A DNA stretch of 64,000 nucleotides from Hoyosella rhizosphaerae (GTDB lineage: Bacteria > Actinomycetota > Actinomycetes > Mycobacteriales > Mycobacteriaceae): assembly GCF_014643175.1 (NCBI RefSeq), contig NZ_BMJH01000003.1, forward strand, positions 310,001-374,000, read 5' to 3'. Below are positions 55,062-63,837 of the stretch, piece after piece (position 1 is the first letter of the stretch; every line of letters starts with the position of its first letter). The notes under the pieces are model-generated. The model worked only from the letters and a program-made list of their open reading frames with translations, was not told the DNA's origin and did no database searches. The position numbers were made by a program, and so were the translations under genes.

Positions 55062-56017
55062 CACTGTTCACGCCCTCTGTCCATCATCCGTACCTGAACA
55101 ACTGTGAGAATGAGCAACGCCAGGAACATCAGGGTCGCCACTGTGGCACCGTAACCGGCCCGAAAATTGACGAACGATTCTTGATACACCTGGTAGACCA
55201 TCGTCGTCGTGCCCGTACCGAGCGGCCCACCGCGGGTCATGACGTTGATGATGTCGAATACCTGCACCGACGACAGCAGGACAGTGATGGACAGGAAGTA
55301 TGTGCTCGGACGCAGTTGGGGCATGAGGACACGCCGGAAGCGTGTCCAACTGCTCGCCCCGTCGATCTGGGCGGCTTCTGTCAGGTCCTTTCGCACCCCT
55401 TGCAGCGCGGCGAGGTAGATCACGAAGGTATAGCCGAGGTTCTTCCAAATGAACGTCACCGTCACCATAAATAGTGCCCAGTTCGGGTTCTGATAGAAGT
55501 CGGGAACTGTGACGCTGAGCCCTACGATCTCGAGGACACCTGATGTACGCCGCACCAAGTCTTGGATGAGTCCGAAATTTGGGTCGAAAACGAATTGGAA
55601 CGCGATTCCGATCGCAGCGCCAGAGATGACAAACGGCGCAAAGATGGCCGACCTCACGAGGTTTCGGCCCTTGAGTTGCTGGTCAAGAAGAAGTGCTAAC
55701 GCAAGTCCCAACGCCATCGAACCGACGACTGTGAACCCAGTGAATATCACTGTATTGCGGACGATTTGCCACGAATCCGCTCGGCCAAACCATTCGATGT
55801 AGTTGTCGAAACCGATGAACGTCGCAATCGGTGAGGCGAGGTTCCAATCGAAAAACGACAGTCGAATGTTGTCGGCAAGGGGCCGGTACGTGAATACCGC
55901 TAGAAGGATGAGGTTGGGGCCAGCGAGCGCAAGGAATATTGCGTAGTCACGCCAGGGTCGGCCCCAGAACCCACGCTTCCCCGTCTCGGGCAGCACTCGT
56001 TCCGTCGTCGAAGTCAC
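55061..56017 (-). CDS. ugpA: ABC importer permease UgpA
   Basis: A 318-residue permease, first gene of the operon. Six or so helices; EAA loop LTEAAQIDGASSWTRFRRVLMPQLRPS. Family N-terminal ALAGPNLILLAVFTYRPLADNIRLSFFDWNL. GTG start at 56017 with a poor ribosome-binding site. The upstream region 56018-56361 should hold the promoter. Confidence 0.9.
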   Translation of the reverse strand: MTSTTERVLPETGKRGFWGRPWRDYAIFLALAGPNLILLAVFTYRPLADNIRLSFFDWNLASPIATFIGFDNYIEWFGRADSWQIVRNTVIFTGFTVVGSMALGLALALLLDQQLKGRNLVRSAIFAPFVISGAAIGIAFQFVFDPNFGLIQDLVRRTSGVLEIVGLSVTVPDFYQNPNWALFMVTVTFIWKNLGYTFVIYLAALQGVRKDLTEAAQIDGASSWTRFRRVLMPQLRPSTYFLSITVLLSSVQVFDIINVMTRGGPLGTGTTTMVYQVYQESFVNFRAGYGATVATLMFLALLILTVVQVRMMDRGREQ

Positions 56018-56361
56018 TCAGGGAGCGTGACTGATGCTCGCCAACAGATGATGAACGCAAGTGAACGACGATGTGTCTCGTGGCAGTCGAATTGTTTACT
56101 TCCACGCGGTGACCCTGTCGCATTCAGGGGCGTGCGTTGCCGCAAAGCAGGCGCACACAGTGGTGAGAAGAAAAGCGATAATGCCTGACCCAATCGTGAT
56201 TGTGCGTTCACCAACGTAGCGATGAAACATGGCGACACCCCCGAGGATGAAGCCGGGCACTTCGCCGTTGAAGTGCCCGTGCACTAGTTAAATCGTTGAG
56301 CAGTTACCGAGTGTTACTGGTCACATTGGTGAATTTTGCCCAGTTTCTCGGCGCGCGTTAC
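56018..56361. other. Intergenic region with a hairpin and a doubtful small ORF
   Basis: A 344-bp gap. A 10-bp hairpin CGGGCACTTC/GAAGTGCCCG (56254-56279) may end the large oxidoreductase transcript. A minus-strand frame from ATG 56230 to 56096 (44 residues, MFHRYVGERTITIGSGIIAF plus a hydrophobic stretch) has GGGGG 8 nt upstream and one membrane helix; it could be a small membrane protein, but there is no family support. The rest must carry the ugpA promoter. Confidence 0.35.
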
Positions 56362-59300
56362 TCACGTCCAGGCGCTTAGCCGTTTCGTGAGTTCAGCACG
56401 ATATTTATCAATGTTGCGCAGTTTGATGTCTTCGTAGCCGCGAACCATATCTGGCAGTTTTGCAGTCTCCACAGCGCCAGGAATGTTGGATTCGGACAAC
56501 GTCGCGCTAATGGTGCGCATGGCGTCGATGTACTCACCGATGAGTTGGCGCTCAGTCTGCCGCATCGTGGTGTGACCAAACGGATCAAGCTTGGTGCCCC
56601 GCACACGCTTCATGCTCCGCAGGCCCCGGAATGCTGGATCAAACCAACTACCCAAGGTGATCTTCTTCTTCATACCTAGCGCGCGCAGCGCTGGTGGATG
56701 AAGTTTGTGGCTTACCTTGGCGTCGGGCCCGAATGCATCCTTGACGTCCTGCGCGACCCGTGGATCAAGGGCGAGTCGTGCCACTTCATATTCGTCCTTG
56801 TAGGCCATCAGTTTGTGCAGGCCCCAAGCGACAGCTTCGGTGACTTCGGTTGATCCTGGTTTCGCTTCGTTCTCCGCCCTATAGGTATCGACTAGCGCAC
56901 TGACGTAGCGGAGTGCGTATTTCTCATCTTGGTACGCGATGAGTTCATCAATCCGCAGGTCGATTGCATCTGACGAAGCGGGTAGCCCGATGAGTTCGCC
57001 GAACGCTCTGGCGCGCGCACTGATTGCTGGTGTGGTTTTTTCTGGGACGAGAATTTTCCCGAGGGCCTCAGGGTCGGCCACTGATTGACGACCGCGGCGG
57101 AGCGCTTGAATATTCCTCTCGACAGCAACACCGTTAAGGACGATTGCCTGCTCAATCGCTGATTCTGACAGAGGGAGCACTCCGGTTTGAATTGCGGCGC
57201 CGACCAGGATCATGTTGGCGTATTGTTCGTCGCCGAAAAGCCGGTGAGCAATGTCAGCTGCATTGAGGTAGTGCACCTTCTTTGTCACTTCGTCGATGGC
57301 AGCGTGAATGGCGCCGTCATCGGGATAGCTCACGTCCGTGCTGGTGACCATCGCTCCGGTTGCCACGTGAGCGGTGGAAACAACCGCGATTGTCTTTTGT
57401 GGGTTTGCCACCGTGAGATTGCCGGGATCTGTGGCTACAAGGGCATCGCACCCCAGATAGAGGTCACATGCACCCTCCCCTACCTTGGCCGACAACTGTT
57501 CGGTGTTGTCGGTCATTTTTATGTCGGCAACGACAGCGCCACCTTTTTGCGCTAGTCCTGTTTGGTCTAACGTGCGGACTGCGTGGCCGTCGATGACTGA
57601 TGCCATAGCGAGTACTTGGCTCACTGTCACCACTCCGGTTCCGCCGATACCCATGATGCGCATGTCGAACTCGTCCCTGCCGGAAACGTACTGAGGGTCC
57701 GGGAGGTCGTCGAGGCTCAGCGGCGCAGGGTCATGGTGATCCTTTTTGCCGCCAGGTTCTACGGTCATGAAGGAGGGGCAGTCGCCTTGCAGGCACGAGT
57801 AGTCAAGGTTGCACGATGACTGGTTGATGCGGGTTTTCCGCCCAAACTCCGTGTCGACAGGTTGAACGGACAGGCAGTTGGACTTCTCACCACAGTCACC
57901 ACAACCTTCGCAGATCCGTTCGTTGATCATGACTTTTGTGGTCGGGGTGGCTAGCTTTCCGCGCTTGCGCTTGCGGCGTTTCTGTGCGGCGCATTCTTGG
58001 TCATGGATGAGCACCGTGACGCCGGGGATTTGGGCCAGTTCTTTTTGCACCTGGAGCAGCTCATCCCGGTCGCGGACCTCGACCCCCTTGGGCAACGCTG
58101 CGCGACGCAAACGTGAGGGATTCTCGCTCGTGATGATGATCTTGCGGACGCCCTCGTCGTGCAAAATTTGTGCCATTTGCTCGACGGGCATGTCACCGAC
58201 TGGTTGCTGCCCGCCCGTCATAGCGACGGCACTGTTGGCCAGCAGTTTGTAGGTGATGTTGACCTTCGCTGCGATCGCTGCCCGGATGGCAAGTGACCCG
58301 GAATGGAGGAAGGTTCCGTCGCCAAGGTTTTGCACGATGTGGCGTTCCTTGAGGTACGGGGCCATTCCGATCCATTGGACACCTTCTCCACCCATCTGGG
58401 TGGTGCCCATGACGTTTCCAACTTGTTTTTCGTCCATGATGAGGACCATGGCGTGGCAGCCGATTCCGCCGCCCACCAGTGTTCCTTCGTTGACTTTGGT
58501 GGAGGAATTGTGGGGGCACCCGGAGCAGAAGTACGGGCTACGGACGGCGAGCGGAAGTGACAAGCGGTGGGTGCGGGGGCGGTGCATCCAGCTGCGCACG
58601 GTGTCGATTCCTCGCGGTGACAGCGCCTTGGCTAGTCCTTTTGTCACGGAGTCGATGTCGAGTTCACCAGTAACGGGGAACAGCACGGAGCCGTCGGCGG
58701 CTCGTCGGCCGACAATGCGCGGCGGATTGCGGCGACCGTAAAGCACATTGCGGACGGCAGTTTCGAGGAAGTCATGCTTTTCTTCAATCACGATGATTTC
58801 CTCAAGGCCATCGGCGAAGCGTTCCACGATCCGTGGTTCGAGCGGCCACACCATTCCGAGCTTCAGTAGCCGGATGCCGTATTGCTTCATGGCGGTGTCG
58901 TCGAGGCCAAGTGTCCTCAGCGCACTGCGGAGGTCGAGGTATGTCTTACCCGAGGTGACGATGCCGATCGTGTCGTCGGCTCCGCTGCGCGTAATCGTGT
59001 TGAGGCCGTTGTTGCGGGCATATTCAAGGGCCCGTGGCAGGCGCGTCTCGTGGAGGGACCGCTCCAACGCGACCAGGGTCTTTCCCAGCACGACGCCGGA
59101 TGGGGTGTGGTTGCTGGGCTTGGCGTGCCCCATGATGGGGGCCGACATGTGCGGGTGGACGTGCACCGTGCTCGCCCCGTCGGCTACTGCGGTGACGATC
59201 TTGAGCGCCGCCCAGGTGCCACTAAACCGGGAAAGGTACTGGGCGTGAATCCCGTATTCGACCACTTCTTGGCTATCCGCCGGGTACAAGGTAGGGATGT

Positions 59301-59847
59301 TGAGGTCGGCTAGCATCGCTTCTGACGCGGAGGCAATAGTCGACGATTTTGCGCCTGGGTCATCGCCCACAATGGCGACGGCGCCCCCGTTTGGTCCGGT
59401 GCCCATCATGTTCGCGTGCCGAAGCGCATCCGCTGCGCGGTCTAGTCCGGGCGCTTTGCCGTACCAGATTCCGGTCACGCCATCGATGTCGCTCATGGTG
59501 CCAACGTGCCCTGCGAGTTGGCTACCCATAACCGCGGTGGCACCGTATTCCTCATTTAGCCCCGGCTGCAGCGAAATGGACCAGTTGTCGAGGAGTCGCT
59601 TCTGCTTCATGAGTTCGAGGTCGTACCCAGCCAGAGGCGATCCTTCATAGCCTGACACGAAGGTAGCGGTGTTAAGGCCTGTGCGACGGTCTTGCCGCGC
59701 ACGGTCAAGCAGCATCCGAACTAGCGCTTGGATGCCGGTGAGGTAGACGACGCCGTCTTCGCGCTCATACCGTTCGTCGAGGTAGAAGCCCTGTTTTTGG
59801 GTTGCTTTGTGCGTCTGCGACCCGTGGGCAGCTTCAGATGTGGTCAT
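56362..59847 (-). CDS. Indolepyruvate:ferredoxin oxidoreductase, fused IorAB
   Basis: A 1161-residue single-chain 2-oxoacid:ferredoxin oxidoreductase that oxidatively decarboxylates aryl pyruvates with CoA, reducing ferredoxin. Order: alpha N-terminal pyrimidine domain (FVSGYEGSPLAGYDLELM), TPP domain (FCSGCPHNSSTKV, GIGCHAM, GDGTFLHSG), a 4Fe-4S motif ICEGCGDCGEKSNCLSVQP with further Cys in CNLDYSCLQGDC, and the gamma/beta domain (MGIGGTGVVTVSQVLAMAS, LDQTGLAQKGG), then a C-terminal extension. ATG at 59847 follows a perfect AGGAGG by 8 nt; the frame runs on to 59952. Divergent from an Lrp-type regulator. Confidence 0.9.
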   Translation of the reverse strand: MTTSEAAHGSQTHKATQKQGFYLDERYEREDGVVYLTGIQALVRMLLDRARQDRRTGLNTATFVSGYEGSPLAGYDLELMKQKRLLDNWSISLQPGLNEEYGATAVMGSQLAGHVGTMSDIDGVTGIWYGKAPGLDRAADALRHANMMGTGPNGGAVAIVGDDPGAKSSTIASASEAMLADLNIPTLYPADSQEVVEYGIHAQYLSRFSGTWAALKIVTAVADGASTVHVHPHMSAPIMGHAKPSNHTPSGVVLGKTLVALERSLHETRLPRALEYARNNGLNTITRSGADDTIGIVTSGKTYLDLRSALRTLGLDDTAMKQYGIRLLKLGMVWPLEPRIVERFADGLEEIIVIEEKHDFLETAVRNVLYGRRNPPRIVGRRAADGSVLFPVTGELDIDSVTKGLAKALSPRGIDTVRSWMHRPRTHRLSLPLAVRSPYFCSGCPHNSSTKVNEGTLVGGGIGCHAMVLIMDEKQVGNVMGTTQMGGEGVQWIGMAPYLKERHIVQNLGDGTFLHSGSLAIRAAIAAKVNITYKLLANSAVAMTGGQQPVGDMPVEQMAQILHDEGVRKIIITSENPSRLRRAALPKGVEVRDRDELLQVQKELAQIPGVTVLIHDQECAAQKRRKRKRGKLATPTTKVMINERICEGCGDCGEKSNCLSVQPVDTEFGRKTRINQSSCNLDYSCLQGDCPSFMTVEPGGKKDHHDPAPLSLDDLPDPQYVSGRDEFDMRIMGIGGTGVVTVSQVLAMASVIDGHAVRTLDQTGLAQKGGAVVADIKMTDNTEQLSAKVGEGACDLYLGCDALVATDPGNLTVANPQKTIAVVSTAHVATGAMVTSTDVSYPDDGAIHAAIDEVTKKVHYLNAADIAHRLFGDEQYANMILVGAAIQTGVLPLSESAIEQAIVLNGVAVERNIQALRRGRQSVADPEALGKILVPEKTTPAISARARAFGELIGLPASSDAIDLRIDELIAYQDEKYALRYVSALVDTYRAENEAKPGSTEVTEAVAWGLHKLMAYKDEYEVARLALDPRVAQDVKDAFGPDAKVSHKLHPPALRALGMKKKITLGSWFDPAFRGLRSMKRVRGTKLDPFGHTTMRQTERQLIGEYIDAMRTISATLSESNIPGAVETAKLPDMVRGYEDIKLRNIDKYRAELTKRLSAWT

Positions 59848-60079
59848 TGTGGCACCTCCTGAGGTTGCCTGCACTGGGTGTGGTGCGGGCACTAAACCAG
59901 AAATGGTGTGATCTGGCTCATAAATGTCCATGTGTCTACCATTTATCCGCATTTAGCGAATCGGCCGCAAGTGATGTGCCTAGAATTGCGCCAATGGCCC
60001 AATCGGTGTGATGGCGATCACTTCCCAGTAGGCCAGGTGACCACGTGCCGCGCGGCCACACGCGCGAACGGAGGGGAAC

Positions 60080-60559
60080 ATGAGCACTTCATTCGACAAA
60101 CTTGACCTCACCATCTTGCGGCTCATGGTCGAGCAGCCACGAGCGGGGGTTCGCGAGTACGCTCGCCAACTCGGCATTGCACGCGGCACAGCGCAAGCGC
60201 GCATCGACAAGCTCCAACGTGCGGGCGTTATCGCGAGCTATGCGCCACGCATCTCCCCCACAGCTCTGGGATTCGGCGGACTCGCCTATATCCACATCCA
60301 TCTGGCGCAGGGAGAACTCGACACGACAAGTCGGCTGCTGGCGGCCATCCCGGAGATCATTGCGGCGGATTCCATCGCGGGCGAAGGCGACCTCTTGTGC
60401 CATGTAGTGGCGAAGGACAATCTCGAGCTTGAGCGCGTAATCCAACGCATTATCGCCACCCCTGGGGTTGTCCGCACTCGCACCGAAATTGTGCTCAGCC
60501 GCCGAATTGAAGCGCGCGTCATTCCGCTCATCGAAGCCCTTGCCCACCAACTCGGCTGA
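60080..60559 (+). CDS. Lrp/AsnC-family regulator
   Basis: A 159-residue regulator: N-terminal HTH (LDLTILRLMVEQPRAGVREYARQLGIARGTAQARIDKLQRAGVI) and C-terminal RAM ligand-binding domain (AYIHIHLAQGELDTTSRLLAAIPEIIAADSIAGEGDLLCHVVA). GGAGGGGAAC precedes the ATG. Divergent from the indolepyruvate oxidoreductase with a 232-bp gap, so control of aromatic amino-acid breakdown is a reasonable inference. Confidence 0.88.
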   Translation: MSTSFDKLDLTILRLMVEQPRAGVREYARQLGIARGTAQARIDKLQRAGVIASYAPRISPTALGFGGLAYIHIHLAQGELDTTSRLLAAIPEIIAADSIAGEGDLLCHVVAKDNLELERVIQRIIATPGVVRTRTEIVLSRRIEARVIPLIEALAHQLG

Positions 60560-60592
60560 ACGCATTTATCGCTGTAGTAATTGACGTCGGTC

Positions 60593-60644
60593 GTGTGCAC
60601 AAACTCGCGGTTCAGCGACCGAAATTCTGCAAGTTTGTGCACAC
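60593..60644. repeat. Long inverted repeat, possible dispersed palindromic unit
   Basis: GTGTGCACAAACTCGC (60593-60608), 20-nt spacer, GCAAGTTTGTGCACAC (60629-60644); one mismatch in 16 bp. It lies between the Lrp and TetR genes, without a T tract. It could be a terminator, a regulator site or one copy of an extragenic repeat; the cores TTGTGCACA differ from a DnaA box by one base. Confidence 0.55.
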
Positions 60645-60674
60645 AACGCGCAGCGGGTCTGAACAATGACTTTC

Positions 60675-60708
60675 TCAATACGTTTCCGTATTGAATACAT
60701 TTGTGTAT
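60675..60708. promoter_or_regulatory. Tandem TetR operators
   Basis: TCAATACG-TTTC-CGTATTGA (60675-60694) followed directly by ATACA-TTTG-TGTAT (60695-60708). The two share the pattern AATACnTTTnnGTAT. They sit just ahead of the TetR start; TACATT at 60696-60701 could be the -10 box. Confidence 0.65.
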
Positions 60709-60709
60709 C

Positions 60710-61324
60710 GTGGATCGAGTGAGAACAACGCGCAGCAGACAGAACACGCGCTCAGACCTAATCAAGGCAGCGTTCGACGTCTTCGCCAACGAAGGATTTG
60801 GCCGAGCAACAGTAGAAAAGGTGTGCAGCCACGCCGGATTCACGCGCGGCGCCTTCTACTCAAACTTCACGTCACTCGATGAGCTCTTCCTCGCCATGTG
60901 GGAAGAACGAGCCGCCACCATGCTCGCCGACGTTGAGAACCTGCTAGCTGCCAGCATCACCAACGCGACAAGTGTTGAAAACGTCGTTGAACAAGTACTC
61001 CACGCAATCCCCGTCGATGACAAGTGGTTCCGAATAACCGCAGAGTTCACCGCATACGCCCTGCGCAACCCCCCACTTCACACGATCATGGCCGCCCGCG
61101 AGGACGCCATCATCGCTGCCGTCACCCCACTATTGACCACAGCGCTTCATGCCCTCGGCCGACACGTAGCCGACCCGGTAGCCTTCGGCCACGCACTCGT
61201 CGCCGTACACGACGGCACCACTGTCCAGTGCCTTATCGAACCTGACAATCCCGCCGTGCAGCAGCGCCGCACAGCCCTCTTCACCCACGTAGTCCTGGCG
61301 TATTCAGAACCGATCCGAGGATAA
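60710..61324 (+). CDS. TetR-family regulator of the dehydrogenase operon
   Basis: A regulator of about 204 residues: HTH in SDLIKAAFDVFANEGFGRATVEKVCSHAGFTRGAFYSNFTSLDELFLAMW. GTG at 60710 or 60719 is likely (no ribosome-binding site, operators immediately upstream); TTG at 60701 lies inside the second palindrome. Three nucleotides separate its stop region from the FAD dehydrogenase start, so it heads an autoregulated operon with the next two genes. Confidence 0.85.
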   Translation: MDRVRTTRSRQNTRSDLIKAAFDVFANEGFGRATVEKVCSHAGFTRGAFYSNFTSLDELFLAMWEERAATMLADVENLLAASITNATSVENVVEQVLHAIPVDDKWFRITAEFTAYALRNPPLHTIMAAREDAIIAAVTPLLTTALHALGRHVADPVAFGHALVAVHDGTTVQCLIEPDNPAVQQRRTALFTHVVLAYSEPIRG

Positions 61325-61326
61325 AC

Positions 61327-62991
61327 ATGACCCCCAATTACGACGTCATCATCGTCGGCTCCGGGCTCGCCGGACTCGTCGCCGCCCACGAACTAGTCAA
61401 AGCCAAAAAACGAGTCATCATCGTTGATCAAGAAAACCGCGACAATCTCGGCGGACAAGCATTCTGGTCACTAGGTGGACTGTTCCTCGTGGACTCACCA
61501 GAGCAGCGGCGACTCGGAATTAAAGACTCCTACGACCTAGCGCTGCAAGACTGGATGGGATCAGCCCAGTTCGATCGCCCCCGCGATGACCACTGGGGCA
61601 AACAATGGGCCGAGGCATACGTCGAATTCGCCGCCACCATCAAACGCCCCTACCTGCATGACCTCGGATTGCGCTTCACCCCTGTCGTCGGCTGGGCAGA
61701 ACGCGGCGGCGGCTCAGCAGACGGGCACGGCAACTCAGTACCGCGGTTCCACCTCACCTGGGGAACAGGACCCGAAGTGGTCCGGATCTTCGAAGAACCA
61801 GTCCTACAAGGGGAACGTGACGGCTTTGTCGAGTTCGCGTTCCGGCACCGAGTAGACGACATAATCGTGGAAAACGGCACCGCAGTGGGCGTCCGCGGAA
61901 CCGTGCTCGAACCGAGTGACGCTGCCCGAGGCGAAGCTTCGACGCGAACGAGTGTGGGCGACTTTGAGGTTCGCGCCCAAGCGGTCGTCATCACCACCGG
62001 CGGCATCGGCCACAACCATGACCTCATTCGCCAAAACTGGCCCACCGAACGCCTAGGCCCCTGCCCCGAGACAATGATCTCGGGAGTGCCCGCCTACGTC
62101 GACGGAAAAATGCTCGCCATCACCGAAACAGCGGGCGCCAACCTCGTCAACCGTGACCGCATGTGGCACTACACAGAAGGCATCCACAACTGGAACCCGA
62201 TATGGCCCAACCACGCCATCCGCATCATCCCTGGACCATCATCATTGTGGTTCGACGCCACCGGCAACCGACTTGCAGCGCCGAACTTCCCCGGGTTTGA
62301 CACAAACTCCACGATGAAAGCAATCCTGGCTTCTGGCCACGACTACTCGTGGTTCGTACTAACTCAAACCATCATCGAAAAAGAATTTGCGCTGTCAGGC
62401 TCAGAACAGAACCCCGACATCACCGGCAAAGACATCGCTCTCACGATCAAAAGCCGCGCGGCATCAGGAGCGCCGGGCCCCATTGAGTCGTTCAAGCAGC
62501 ACGGCGTTGATTTTGTTGTCGCCGACACCCTACGCGAACTCGTAGACGGCATGAATGCCCTTGGTCGCGGCGCCGTGGTTGATCATGCGCACCTGGAGAA
62601 ACAAATCGTCGCCCGCGACCGGGAAGTCGCTAATAACTACTCCAAAGATGCCCAACTCATGGCTGTCAAAAACGCCCGCGCATACTTCGGTGACAAGGTC
62701 ACCCGTGCCGTGAAACCCCACCGCATCCTCGACCCCAACCACGGTCCCCTCATCGCGGTACGGCTGAACGTCCTCACCCGCAAGACCCTCGGCGGCATCG
62801 AAACAAACCTCGACTCGCAAGCTATGCGCCCCGACGGCAGCCCCTTCCCTGGGCTCTACGCTGCGGGTGAAGTCGCAGGCTTCGGCGGCGGAGGGGTGCA
62901 CGGTTACAACGCCCTCGAGGGAACCTTCCTCGGCGGGTGCATATTTTCCGGCCGCGCAGCCGGACTCGCCCTCGCGAAAGGCATGGCCTAA
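61327..62991 (+). CDS. FAD-binding dehydrogenase (KstD/fumarate-reductase-like, Rv0785-like)
   Basis: A 554-residue flavoprotein: FAD-binding IIVGSGLAGLVAAHEL (8-23), VVITTGGIGHNHDLI (about 218-232), and C-terminal LYAAGEVAGFGGGGVHGYNALEGTFLGGCIFSGRAAGLA. It belongs to the 3-ketosteroid-delta1-dehydrogenase/fumarate reductase flavoprotein superfamily, closest by pattern to the mycobacterial Rv0785 group annotated only as FAD-binding dehydrogenase. Substrate unknown; regulation by an adjacent TetR and an alpha/beta-hydrolase downstream suggests a catabolic route. Confidence 0.85.
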   Translation: MTPNYDVIIVGSGLAGLVAAHELVKAKKRVIIVDQENRDNLGGQAFWSLGGLFLVDSPEQRRLGIKDSYDLALQDWMGSAQFDRPRDDHWGKQWAEAYVEFAATIKRPYLHDLGLRFTPVVGWAERGGGSADGHGNSVPRFHLTWGTGPEVVRIFEEPVLQGERDGFVEFAFRHRVDDIIVENGTAVGVRGTVLEPSDAARGEASTRTSVGDFEVRAQAVVITTGGIGHNHDLIRQNWPTERLGPCPETMISGVPAYVDGKMLAITETAGANLVNRDRMWHYTEGIHNWNPIWPNHAIRIIPGPSSLWFDATGNRLAAPNFPGFDTNSTMKAILASGHDYSWFVLTQTIIEKEFALSGSEQNPDITGKDIALTIKSRAASGAPGPIESFKQHGVDFVVADTLRELVDGMNALGRGAVVDHAHLEKQIVARDREVANNYSKDAQLMAVKNARAYFGDKVTRAVKPHRILDPNHGPLIAVRLNVLTRKTLGGIETNLDSQAMRPDGSPFPGLYAAGEVAGFGGGGVHGYNALEGTFLGGCIFSGRAAGLALAKGMA

Positions 62992-62994
62992 AAC

Positions 62995-63837
62995 ATGAAA
63001 ACTCGACCCATCATCGGTGCGTTCATCGACGTTTCTGGCACACCAGTCCACATCCGTGAAGACGGCAAACCTGGTGCGCCACCGTTGGTACTCGTTCATG
63101 GTTTCGCCGGTTCAGTCCACTGGTTTGATCGGATAACTGAACTGCTCCGCGACAGCTTCCACCTTATTCGGGTGGACCTGCGCGGGCACGGCTGCACAGG
63201 CGGCAGTCACGGTATCGACGCCCCAAGCCAAGGCAAAATGGTCGCGGAAATCATCGAAAAACTCGACCTGTCAGACGTCACCGCTGTCGGACATTCCTTC
63301 GGATGCGACGTTGTCCTTGCCGCAGCCGAACATAGCCGTCGAGTGTCCCAACTTGTTCTCATCGGCCAAGCCCCTGACATGTCCTACGCTAAATTCCCGG
63401 CCGGAAACGTACTCATGACGGTGCCCGTACTCGGAGGCTTTCTGCACTCACTCCCGCCCCAACGCATCGCCGAAAAGCTGACCGCGTCCATGGCATTTGC
63501 ACCCGGCTTTGCGGTGCGGTCCGCCTTTGGTAACTCCGGGCAAATGTTCGCTGACCACCGCGCAACGAACCCCGGAATGTACAAGGAAGTTCTGGCGCTG
63601 CGCCCGCGTCGGCTACTCCAACGACCACTCGACCAGCAGGTCCACGAATCCGGCATCCCAACAACAGTGATCTTGGGCCGACACGATCAGTTTTACGACG
63701 CCAAGACCACCGAAGCCAGGTACCGAAGCGCCGACGCCAACGTGATCATCATCGAGGATGCTGGGCACTCACCCATGGTCGAACGCCCACAAAAGGTGGC
63801 TCAGATCCTACGCGAGGTTGCAGGGGGCGCTAGCTAA
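62995..63837 (+). CDS. Alpha/beta-hydrolase
   Basis: A 280-residue hydrolase: oxyanion LVHGFAGSVHW (33-43), nucleophile Ser101 in VGHSFGCD, acid region ILGRHDQFYD and His in EDAGHSPMVERP. Three nucleotides after the FAD dehydrogenase stop. Probably hydrolyses an ester or a C-C bond of the product of its neighbour. The last 8 bp overlap the convergent SRPBCC gene. Confidence 0.87.
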   Translation: MKTRPIIGAFIDVSGTPVHIREDGKPGAPPLVLVHGFAGSVHWFDRITELLRDSFHLIRVDLRGHGCTGGSHGIDAPSQGKMVAEIIEKLDLSDVTAVGHSFGCDVVLAAAEHSRRVSQLVLIGQAPDMSYAKFPAGNVLMTVPVLGGFLHSLPPQRIAEKLTASMAFAPGFAVRSAFGNSGQMFADHRATNPGMYKEVLALRPRRLLQRPLDQQVHESGIPTTVILGRHDQFYDAKTTEARYRSADANVIIIEDAGHSPMVERPQKVAQILREVAGGAS

